Below are positions 1-5,033 of a DNA stretch of 6,151 nt, in pieces. The notes beneath the pieces were generated by a model. It had not been told where the DNA came from and did no database searches. It was given only the letters and a program-made list of their open reading frames with translations. Position 1 is the stretch's first letter. Every line of letters begins with the position of its first letter. A program made the position numbers and the translations under genes. The DNA comes from Chloroflexia bacterium (lineage in GTDB: Bacteria; Chloroflexota; Chloroflexia; Thermomicrobiales; UBA6265), in NCBI GenBank assembly GCA_013696525.1, contig JACCYK010000157.1, positions 1 through 6,151 of the forward strand, given 5' to 3'.

Positions 1-413
1 CGTTCCAGCTCACCTCGCGGGAATTCTTTCAAGAGGTCGGCGATCACTTGACCGGCGACGGCGTGGCCGTGGTCAATGCCGGGCGCACCGCGACCGACTT
101 CCGGCTGGTCGATGTCATCGCCGCGACCATGCGCGACGTCTTCGCCCACGTCTACGTCATCGACGTCGACCGCTATACCAACAGCATCGTCATCGGCACC
201 AACGCCCCGGCCGCGATCGCCAGCTTCGAGCGAAACCTCGCCGCGCACGAGGTAGACTCGCCAATTGGGATCGTCGGTCAACTCAGTGTCGACACTGGCA
301 ACATCCGCGAGATCGAGCCGGGCGGCCAAGTGTTCACCGATGATCACGCCCCGGTGGAGCTGGTGGTCGATCAAATCATTGTTGATGTCGCGCTCGATGG
401 AGTGAGTCCATGA
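1..413 (+). CDS. Spermidine-synthase-like protein, 3' part (5' truncated by window)
   Basis: The reading frame is open from position 3 to the TGA at 411-413, giving about 136 C-terminal residues; the start lies upstream of the window. What is visible is the second half of a class I SAM-methyltransferase-like fold, as in spermidine synthase and fused MFS/spermidine synthase proteins. It includes an LTSREFFQEV helix near the edge, the strand GDGVAVVNAGR, then LVDVIAATMRDVF and HVYVIDV, and near the end FTDDHAPVELVVDQII. The TDD-x-APVE block is typical of the C-terminus of this family. Members transfer aminopropyl groups to putrescine or related amines, but the catalytic core is not in view, so activity and any N-terminal membrane domain cannot be judged. 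A TTG at 48 is an internal Leu codon, not a start. The stop overlaps the pgeF start (ATGA), indicating translational coupling and co-transcription. Confidence 0.75.
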   Translation, partial: FQLTSREFFQEVGDHLTGDGVAVVNAGRTATDFRLVDVIAATMRDVFAHVYVIDVDRYTNSIVIGTNAPAAIASFERNLAAHEVDSPIGIVGQLSVDTGNIREIEPGGQVFTDDHAPVELVVDQIIVDVALDGVSP

Positions 414-1246
414 CCGGTTCAGTCCCGATCACAATGGCCCCAACGGCGGCCGCGACGCTCGACCTCCGACCCCTGTCCAGCCCACTCCTCTCCGCCCAAC
501 CGGGCGTCGTTCACGGCATTACCCGCCGCCAGCCGGGACTTGGCGCCGCCGATGCCAACATGAGCTACACCGCGCCGCGCGACATCGAGGATGCTTGGCG
601 AGTACGCCAGCGATGGTGCGCCGCGATCGGGGTCGATCCCGACCGCCTGGTCACCACGGGGCAGATCCATAGCAACGGCGTGCTCCGGGTCCGAGCCGGT
701 CAAGCTGGCGCTGGTGCCCGGCCCGGCGCGGCCCGGGCCGGGGTGGCGGATGCGCTCATCACCAACGAGCCGGGCGTCGTCTTGCTCTCGATGCACGCCG
801 ATTGCCTGCCGATCCTGCTCGTGGACCCGGTCTCGCCGGCGGTTGGCGTCGTCCATGCCGGGTGGCGCGGCACCGTGGCGAACGTCGCCGGCGCCGCCAT
901 CGCCGCCCTGACCGCGGAGTTCGGTACGGACCCCGGCCGGGTGCTCGCCTATCTGGGACCGGCCATCGCCGCCGATTGCTACGAGGTTGGCGCCGATGTG
1001 GCGGAAAGCTGGGCCGGTCGCGTCGGCGTCGCGAACGCCCACCATGGTCTCCGGAGCAGCGGCTCGCGGTGGACGTTCGACCTGTCGGCGGCCAATAGCC
1101 GGCTCCTTCTAGAAGCCGGGGTACACCCGCGGCATATCGACCACAGCGGCATCTGCACCCGCTGCGGAGGTGCGGACTGGTTCTCGCACCGGGGCCAGGG
1201 GCCGGCCACCGGCCGCTTTGGCGCCATCATCGCCCTCACCGGCTAG
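410..1246 (+). CDS. pgeF: PgeF/YfiH-family laccase-domain protein (peptidoglycan editing factor)
   Basis: This 278-residue protein has the usual family length. The family's Zn-binding active-site residues are all present: His87 in TGQIHSNGV, Cys132 in MHADCLPILL and His149 in GVVHAGWRGT. Other hallmarks are HGITRR (35-40), ADALIT (114-119), YLGPAIAADCYEVG (181-194) and the C-terminal ICTRC/WFSHR with ATGRFGAII. E. coli YfiH (PgeF) removes L-Ser wrongly placed in the peptidoglycan stem peptide, and relatives such as mammalian LACC1/FAMIN cleave purine nucleosides. Older annotations say multicopper polyphenol oxidase or laccase, but no multicopper motifs are visible. No signal peptide is seen, so it is probably cytoplasmic. 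The ATG at 410 is supported by GGAG at 399-402, 7 nt upstream, and by the 4-nt overlap with the preceding gene. The next in-frame ATG (434) has no Shine-Dalgarno sequence. The gene ends in TAG and is followed 19 nt later by the YggS gene, an adjacency common in bacteria. Confidence 0.93.
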   Translation: MTGSVPITMAPTAAATLDLRPLSSPLLSAQPGVVHGITRRQPGLGAADANMSYTAPRDIEDAWRVRQRWCAAIGVDPDRLVTTGQIHSNGVLRVRAGQAGAGARPGAARAGVADALITNEPGVVLLSMHADCLPILLVDPVSPAVGVVHAGWRGTVANVAGAAIAALTAEFGTDPGRVLAYLGPAIAADCYEVGADVAESWAGRVGVANAHHGLRSSGSRWTFDLSAANSRLLLEAGVHPRHIDHSGICTRCGGADWFSHRGQGPATGRFGAIIALTG

Positions 1247-1256
1247 CGATCAAGAC

Positions 1257-1260
1257 GGAG
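1257..1260 (+). promoter_or_regulatory. Ribosome binding site deciding the yggS start
   Basis: GGAG lies 5 nt upstream of ATG 1266, just after the pgeF stop codon. It favours this start over in-frame candidates further upstream inside pgeF. Confidence 0.7.
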
Positions 1261-1265
1261 TGACG

Positions 1266-1952
1266 ATGGCAGCCACGTTGCGGCAGCGGATCGATCAGGT
1301 GCGGCACGTCATCGCCACCGCCGCCAACAAGTCCGGCCGCGACCCTGCCGCCGTCACGCTGGTCGCCGTCTCGAAGACGGTTGACCGGCCGATGATCGAC
1401 GCGGCGTACCAGCTCGGCCTGCGTCACTTCGGCGAGAACCGCGTCCAGGACGCCGTCAACCGGTTCGATCCGCCGCTGCCGCCGGATGCCGAGCTGCATA
1501 TGATCGGCCAGCTCCAAACTAACAAGGTCCGGCTTGGCCTATCCGTGTTCACCATGATCGAGTCGGTTGATCGCCCCTCGCTGGTCCAGGCGCTGGATAA
1601 GGAAGCGGCGCGGATTGGCCGCCGGCTTCCGGTATTGATCCAGGTCAACGTCGCCGGCGAGGATCAGAAGGCGGGGTGCGCCCCGGAGCAGACCAGCGGC
1701 CTGATCCAGCTCGTTCAGGAGTCAGCTTGGCTCGATCTCCGCGGGCTGATGACCATTGGCCCCCTCGTCGATGAGCCGGAGGCGATCCGGCCGGTCTTTG
1801 CCGGCCTCCGGTCGCTGCGCGATCAGGTGCGCGACAATGACGGTTCGCCCAGCCTCGACGTCTTGTCGATGGGCATGACGAACGACTACGCGATCGCGAT
1901 TGAAGAGGGCGCGACCGAGGTTCGGGTCGGCCGGGCGATCTTTCAACCGTAG
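1266..1952 (+). CDS. yggS: YggS/PROSC-family PLP-binding homeostasis protein
   Basis: This 228-residue protein has the normal length for the single-domain, alanine-racemase-like TIM-barrel family. The PLP-binding lysine is Lys37 in LVAVSKTV. Further signatures are HFGENRVQD (54-62), HMIGQLQTNK (78-87), QVNVAGEDQKAGC (126-138), RGLMTIGP (159-166) and the phosphate-binding end SMGMTNDYAIAIEEGATE (201-218) then VRVGRAIF. Family members bind PLP without clear catalysis. They buffer free pyridoxal phosphate, and their loss disturbs amino-acid and vitamin B6 balance. I chose ATG 1266 because GGAG at 1257-1260 sits 5 nt before it and the product then starts where homologues do; the frame is open upstream to about 1170, but that would overlap pgeF by 77 nt. 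It is probably the last gene of the operon that begins upstream of the window. Nothing looks damaged. The Cys at 138, where many relatives have another residue, is a minor variation. Confidence 0.94.
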   Translation: MAATLRQRIDQVRHVIATAANKSGRDPAAVTLVAVSKTVDRPMIDAAYQLGLRHFGENRVQDAVNRFDPPLPPDAELHMIGQLQTNKVRLGLSVFTMIESVDRPSLVQALDKEAARIGRRLPVLIQVNVAGEDQKAGCAPEQTSGLIQLVQESAWLDLRGLMTIGPLVDEPEAIRPVFAGLRSLRDQVRDNDGSPSLDVLSMGMTNDYAIAIEEGATEVRVGRAIFQP

Positions 1953-2159
1953 TCGTCGCGGCTGGCAGCCACTCGAAGCGACACGGCGAACGGCTGACCG
2001 CGCCGGCATGCCTCCATCGCACTGCTTGGGCGACCCCCTTGGCGTGATCGCGTCCGGTTGTGGGCTGGACCCGTGCCGGTTCACGCGGAGGTCCGGACCC
2101 GACCCGGCGCCTGGCTCAAACTGGCCCGAAACGGCGGCGTTTTCGAGCGGGACAGCCGC

Positions 2160-2188
2160 TTCCTCAATATCGTATCTCACGCTACAAT
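2160..2188 (+). promoter_or_regulatory. Possible sigma70-type promoter for the transporter
   Basis: TACAAT at 2183-2188 matches the -10 consensus TATAAT at five of six bases, in an AT-richer patch of an otherwise GC-rich region. A hexamer 17 nt upstream, TTCCTC (2160-2165), is a poor -35 match. A start here would give a leader of roughly 160 nt before the ATG at 2354. The call rests almost wholly on the -10 element. Confidence 0.3.
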
Positions 2189-2340
2189 CACCATCGGTTG
2201 CGCGGGATAGGCAGGCGCGGTCGCGTCCGGTAAGATGCGAAGTGCGGTCTACGATTTTCGTCACGCGCGGCAGGGGCAGGGCACCGGCCGCGGCGCATAT
2301 CGGGTCGCTTATTGTTGGGGCCCACCCCACGGGATGTTCG

Positions 2341-2346
2341 AAGGAG
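2341..2346 (+). promoter_or_regulatory. Strong ribosome binding site deciding the transporter start
   Basis: AAGGAG ends 7 nt before ATG 2354, a near-ideal Shine-Dalgarno. It rules out the in-frame TTG at 2312, which has no such sequence and would add 14 residues unlike the family N-terminus. Confidence 0.85.
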
Positions 2347-2353
2347 AACTCCA

Positions 2354-2959
2354 ATGGCGGAACGCGACGCACGAATCACCGCTCCTGACGACCCTGATTC
2401 GATTGACCGGCTTGGCGGCGCGAAGATCTGGACCGTCATCGGCGCCTCGGCCGTGGGGACGATGATCGAGTGGTATGACTTCTATATCTTCGGCAGTCTC
2501 GCCCTCGTCCTCGCCTCCCAGTTCTATCCCCCGGGCAACCAAACCCTCGCCGTCCTCTCGACGCTGGCGACGTTCGCCGCCGGGTTCGCCGCCCGTCCCT
2601 TCGGCGCCTTGTTCTTCGGCCGCATCGGTGACGTTGTCGGCCGCAAGTATGCCTTCCTCGTGACGCTCGTGATCATGGGCGGCGCCACGTTCGTCATCGG
2701 TCTCCTGCCAACGTACGCCCAGATCGGCGTGCTGGCTCCGATCTTCTTGGTGTTGCTCCGCCTGTTGCAAGGACTGGCCCTCGGGGGCGAGTACGGCGGC
2801 GCTGCCGTCTATATTGCCGAGCATGTGCCCGACAAGCGACGTGGGTTCTACACGAGCTTCATCCAGACCACGGCCACGCTGGGCCTGTTCGTCTCGCTGA
2901 TCGTGATCCTGATCGTCCAACGGTCCCTGTCGCCGGCGGATTTTCAGGCGTGGGGCTGA
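2354..2959 (+). CDS. MHS-family MFS transporter, N-terminal part (TM1-5)
   Basis: This part has 201 residues, ending at the TGA at 2957-2959. A short polar N-terminus precedes TM1, which carries the MHS signature GTMIEWYDFYIFG (35-47). TM2 and TM3 flank the MFS loop 2-3 motif in FGRIGDVVGRKYAF (88-101), following the family's AARPFGALFFGR block. TM4 contains LLRLLQGLALGGEYGGA (134-150), and AEHVPDKRRG (155-164) is the cytoplasmic loop leading to TM5 (about 171-188). The open frame stops after the extracytoplasmic loop residues FQAWG, just before TM6. A five-helix product alone would not be a working MFS protein, which needs two six-helix bundles. The gene has its own strong ribosome binding site and a 401-nt upstream region. 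Read on its own it would be called a truncated MFS transporter. Confidence 0.85.
   Translation: MAERDARITAPDDPDSIDRLGGAKIWTVIGASAVGTMIEWYDFYIFGSLALVLASQFYPPGNQTLAVLSTLATFAAGFAARPFGALFFGRIGDVVGRKYAFLVTLVIMGGATFVIGLLPTYAQIGVLAPIFLVLLRLLQGLALGGEYGGAAVYIAEHVPDKRRGFYTSFIQTTATLGLFVSLIVILIVQRSLSPADFQAWG
2957..2959 (+). other. Internal TGA stop at the conserved Trp codon of the transporter
   Basis: In the frame of ATG 2354 this is codon 202. The codons either side (TGG GGC TGA CGG GTG CCG TTC) encode the family motif W-G-W-R-V-P-F if TGA is read as Trp. The fourth base is C, and UGAC is known as a comparatively leaky termination context in E. coli. TGA ends the first gene in this window (411-413), so it is a normal stop in this genome as far as can be seen. 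Confidence 0.85.
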
Positions 2960-2962
2960 CGG

Positions 2963-4015
2963 GTGCCGTTCCTGGCCTCCATCGTCCTGGTCGGCATCTC
3001 GCTCTACATCCGCCTGCGGTTGCAAGAGTCGCCGCTGTTCGCCTCGATGAAGGCGGCTGGCCGCACCTCAACCGCGCCGATCGCCGAGAGCTTCGGCTCA
3101 TGGTCGAAATGGCAAACGGTGCTAACCGTGCTCTGGGGGGCGGCCGCCGGGCAGGCGGTGGTCTGGTATTGTGGGCAATTCTATACGCTCTTCTGGCTCC
3201 AGAATAGCAATCAGGAGGTCGGTGCCGACGGCACGATCGCCAATCTCGGCAACGTCCCGGCCATCGACGCGAATATCATCATCGCCGTCGCCTTGTTGCT
3301 GGCCACCCCCTTCTTCATCGTGTTCGGCGCTCTTTCCGACCGCATTGGCCGCAAGCCCGTGATGATGGCGGGAAATCTCATCGCGGCGGTGACCACGATC
3401 CCGATCTTCAGCCTGATGTGGGGCTTCACGCCGGCCGGCGGCAATTACCAGCCGGTCGTGCTGGTCCTTCTTGTCTTCGTCCTGGTGTTCTACGTGACGA
3501 TGGTGTACGGCCCAATCGCCGCCTTCCTGGTCGAGTCGTTCCCGGCCAGGGTCCGTTACACCTCGGTTTCGCTGCCGTACCACGTCGGCAACGGCTACTT
3601 CGGTGGCTTCCTGCCGCTGATCGCCGGCGTCGTCTTCGCCGCCGCTCTGCAGAACCCGGGCGCTTTCCCGATTGACCCCCGCTACGCGGGCCTGCTGTAT
3701 CCGACGGCGGTCGCCGCCATTTCCTTTGTGGTCGGGATGTGGCTGGTGCCGGAAACGCGCCAGAACCCAATCGCCGCGGTGGCGCATGAACCGACCCAAC
3801 GCCGCGCCAATCCCGTGGTGCTCACGGTGCTCATCGGCCTGACGTTGCTCGCGCTGGTCCTCGCCGATCGCTACATTACCCCGGCCCTCAACCGGCCCGA
3901 GTTTAACGTTCAGTGGTTCTTCCGCATCCTGGCCCTCGCCATCGTCGTCGCCGTGCTGCTGTCGATCCTGATCCGCCGTGCGCAACCAGAAGTCAGGCCG
4001 CACCCAGCCGATTAG
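2963..4015 (+). CDS. MHS-family MFS transporter, C-terminal part (TM6-12 plus two extra helices)
   Basis: This part has 350 residues if initiated at GTG 2963, which lies 3 nt after the internal TGA; a GGGG run at 2952-2955 is the only Shine-Dalgarno-like sequence nearby. More likely it is the continuation of the upstream frame. Residue numbers below count from GTG 2963. TM6 (3-17) is followed by the family's RLQESPLF (19-26). TM7 is about 52-78, and TM8 precedes the second MFS loop motif GALSDRIGRKP (122-132). TM10 holds YGPIAAFLVESFPARVRYTS (182-201), and TM11 follows HVGNGYFGGF. TM12 ends at WLVPETRQNPI (260-270), the usual C-terminus. Beyond it lie two more hydrophobic segments (about 284-301 and 318-337), making 14 predicted helices. 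The end RRAQPEVRPHPAD is cytoplasmic-like and stops with TAG. Confidence 0.8.
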   Translation: MPFLASIVLVGISLYIRLRLQESPLFASMKAAGRTSTAPIAESFGSWSKWQTVLTVLWGAAAGQAVVWYCGQFYTLFWLQNSNQEVGADGTIANLGNVPAIDANIIIAVALLLATPFFIVFGALSDRIGRKPVMMAGNLIAAVTTIPIFSLMWGFTPAGGNYQPVVLVLLVFVLVFYVTMVYGPIAAFLVESFPARVRYTSVSLPYHVGNGYFGGFLPLIAGVVFAAALQNPGAFPIDPRYAGLLYPTAVAAISFVVGMWLVPETRQNPIAAVAHEPTQRRANPVVLTVLIGLTLLALVLADRYITPALNRPEFNVQWFFRILALAIVVAVLLSILIRRAQPEVRPHPAD

Positions 4016-4029
4016 GGTCCGCGCCAGTG

Positions 4030-4062
4030 GCGGCCGCCGGGTCCAGCCAATCCGGCGGCCGC
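4030..4062 (+). terminator. GC-rich hairpin between transporter and isomerase (terminator or leader structure)
   Basis: GCGGCCGCCGG (4030-4040) is exactly reverse-complementary to CCGGCGGCCGC (4052-4062), an 11-bp all-GC stem with an 11-nt loop, extendable by two G-U pairs. It starts 14 nt after the transporter stop. No T-run follows, so it is not a classical intrinsic terminator. It could be a U-less terminator, an mRNA-stabilising 3' structure, or a leader element lying just 12 nt before the isomerase ribosome binding site. Confidence 0.5.
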
Positions 4063-4074
4063 TGGCCACGACTG

Positions 4075-4080
4075 AAGGAG
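4075..4080 (+). promoter_or_regulatory. Ribosome binding site of the isomerase gene, widely spaced
   Basis: AAGGAG is a strong Shine-Dalgarno but ends 13 nt before ATG 4094, longer than the usual 5-9 nt. No start codon in the isomerase frame lies between them (the frame has a TGA at 4073-4075), so the ATG stands despite the spacing. Confidence 0.6.
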
Positions 4081-4093
4081 TAACCCACCCCGA

Positions 4094-4885
4094 ATGTGGA
4101 TCAACTCGAGCTCGTTGCTGCTCGGCACCAACCTCAAGATGAACCAGACCGCGGCCGAAACCGGTCGTTTCATCATCGAGCTGGCGGAGGTGCTACCGCG
4201 GTCGTTTGGCCAGTATTTCATCATCCCCCCCTTTACCAGCCTGGCCGCGGCCGTCCGCGCCCGCGACGAAAGCGAGCTGCCGGTCTGGATCGGCGCCCAG
4301 AATATGCACTGGGAGCCATCCGGCGCCTTCACCGGCGAGATCTCGGCCGCGATGTTGACGGCGCTTGGCGTCGATCTCGCCTTGCTCGGCCATGCCGAGC
4401 GTCGCGGGCTGTTCCATGAGACCGACGAGGATCTGCAACGCAAGGTCCAAGCGGCGCTGGCAGCGGGACTACGGGTCTTGCTCTGCATCGGCGAAACCGC
4501 CGGCGAGCGAGCCAACGCGGTCGGGCTCGAGACCGTCGGCCGGCAGCTCAAGATCGCGCTCAACGGCATTGCCGCCGATCAGGCACCGATGCTCCAAGTC
4601 GCCTATGAACCGGTTTGGTCGATCGGCGCCGGCGGTACCCCGGCAACGCCAGATGACATCGCGCCAGTCGCGACCGCCATTCGCGGGCTCCTGGTCTCCC
4701 AATTCGGAGACGGCGGCGGCGCGATCCCGATCCTCTACGGCGGCAGCGTCGATCCCACGAACGCCGGCATCTTCCTGCAAGTGCCCGAGATCACCGGCCT
4801 CTTTGTCGGCCGCGCCGCCTGGACGCCACCTGGCTTCCTGGCGATTGTCGATTCCGCGCGAGACATGAGCGGCCGCCAGTCGTAG
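4094..4885 (+). CDS. Triosephosphate isomerase family protein, EryH/TpiB-like
   Basis: This 263-residue single TIM barrel has the usual family length. Catalytic residues by family pattern are Asn13 and Lys15 in GTNLKMN, His100 in LLGHAERR, and Glu172 in AYEPVW (170-175). The phosphate-binding strand is ILYGGSVDPTNA (213-224). Family members interconvert aldose and ketose phosphates through an enediol, classically DHAP and glyceraldehyde 3-phosphate, in the cytoplasm. Several motifs differ from core TpiA: GTNLKMN rather than GNWKMN, GAQNMHW rather than GAQNV, Ala101 for the Ser of GHSERR, flexible loop 6 as WSIGAGGTPA rather than WAIGTGKTA, and LFVGRAAW rather than LVGGASL. From memory the GT-x-x-KMN, QNMHW, GG-loop and GR-x-AW features are typical of EryH/TpiB-type enzymes, which include D-erythrulose-4-phosphate isomerase. 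The substrate is therefore open, and I give no symbol. The upstream neighbour is a metabolite transporter in the same orientation, 78 nt away. Confidence 0.88.
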   Translation: MWINSSSLLLGTNLKMNQTAAETGRFIIELAEVLPRSFGQYFIIPPFTSLAAAVRARDESELPVWIGAQNMHWEPSGAFTGEISAAMLTALGVDLALLGHAERRGLFHETDEDLQRKVQAALAAGLRVLLCIGETAGERANAVGLETVGRQLKIALNGIAADQAPMLQVAYEPVWSIGAGGTPATPDDIAPVATAIRGLLVSQFGDGGGAIPILYGGSVDPTNAGIFLQVPEITGLFVGRAAWTPPGFLAIVDSARDMSGRQS

Positions 4886-4915
4886 CGGACCGTCCGGGCA
4901 GGGCTCGGCACTACC

Positions 4916-4953
4916 CATCGGATCGGGCTGGACCTGACATTCATCGGACCGGG
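4916..4953 (+). repeat. 12-bp direct repeat CATCGGAYCGGG upstream of fabF
   Basis: CATCGGATCGGG (4916-4927) and CATCGGACCGGG (4942-4953) match at 11 of 12 bases with a 26-bp period. They flank the likely -35 element, and the second copy lies inside the promoter spacer. This placement would suit a regulator binding site, but the copies are short and the region is GC-rich, so chance is possible. Confidence 0.35.
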
Positions 4954-4964
4954 ATCGTTATACT
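4934..4964 (+). promoter_or_regulatory. Likely sigma70-type promoter for fabF
   Basis: TATACT at 4959-4964 matches the -10 consensus at five of six bases. CTGACA at 4934-4939 matches the -35 TTGACA at five of six, with a slightly long 19-nt spacer. Transcription would start near 4971, giving a leader of about 63 nt before the fabF ATG. The gap follows the TAG of the isomerase, so fabF is probably transcribed separately from it. Confidence 0.45.
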
Positions 4965-5033
4965 GGCACTCGCTCCCCCGCCGGGGCACCGTTGTCCGAG
5001 CCGCAATCCTTGCGACGCACGATAGGGAACCCG

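Larger units (their letters stand above)
1953..2353 (+). other. Gene-free intergenic stretch (401 nt)
   Basis: No open frame here has recognisable protein features on either strand; the frames that cross it are of low complexity and run into or over neighbouring genes. No tRNA-like cloverleaf, T-rich terminator or tandem repeat was seen. The only recognisable signals are a TACAAT hexamer (2183-2188), a 10-bp palindrome GGTCCGGACC (2090-2099), a short TGGGG/CCCCA hairpin (2316-2329) and the ribosome binding site of the transporter at its end. It most likely separates two transcription units and holds the transporter promoter. Confidence 0.55.
2354..4015 (+). pseudogene. MHS-family MFS transporter gene interrupted by one in-frame TGA
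   Basis: The two open frames 2354-2959 and 2963-4015 are in the same phase and together encode one complete transporter of 553 codons, with codon 202 reading TGA. The residues around the break read QAWG-stop-RVPFLAS. MHS transporters have a conserved Gly-Trp-Arg-(Ile/Val)-Pro-Phe here, so TGA stands precisely for the Trp codon TGG, a single G-to-A difference. No frameshift or second stop follows in the remaining 351 codons, so the change is recent, is suppressed or readthrough-tolerant, or is a sequencing or assembly error. Family members are proton-coupled importers of small metabolites such as organic acids, betaines or proline. The substrate cannot be told from the sequence. Confidence 0.8.

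Noticed and set aside
1170..1265. Upstream start for yggS inside pgeF
   Set aside because: It would add 32 Arg/Pro/Ser-rich residues unlike the family and overlap pgeF by 77 nt. ATG 1266 has a well-placed GGAG.
2090..2099. 10-bp palindrome GGTCCGGACC as an operator
   Set aside because: It is a single short palindrome in GC-rich DNA, about 90 nt upstream of the only candidate -10 element, with no second copy seen.
2316..2329. TGGGG/CCCCA hairpin near the transporter ribosome binding site
   Set aside because: It is only 5 bp with a 4-nt loop, too small to assign a function without conservation data.
1900..2388. Open frames crossing the 1953-2353 intergenic region on both strands
   Set aside because: No recognisable motif, no good ribosome binding site, and they overlap yggS and the transporter in other frames. 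They are consistent with chance frames in GC-rich DNA.
2957..2959. Genome-wide reassignment of TGA to Trp
   Set aside because: TGA is a genuine stop at 411-413, in a tight ATGA overlap with pgeF, and reading through it would add a non-homologous tail inside pgeF. The many other Trp codons in the window's genes are all TGG.
2957..2959. Selenocysteine codon
   Set aside because: The family position is Trp, not Cys or Sec, and transporters of this family are not selenoproteins. I saw no clear bacterial SECIS-like hairpin immediately after the TGA.
2309..4069. Long open frames on the minus strand opposite the transporter (2309-3025 and 3122-4069)
   Set aside because: Their translations are charged, low-complexity and Asp/Arg/Gln/His-rich, typical of antisense frames in GC-rich genes. 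The + strand encodes clear transporter motifs here.
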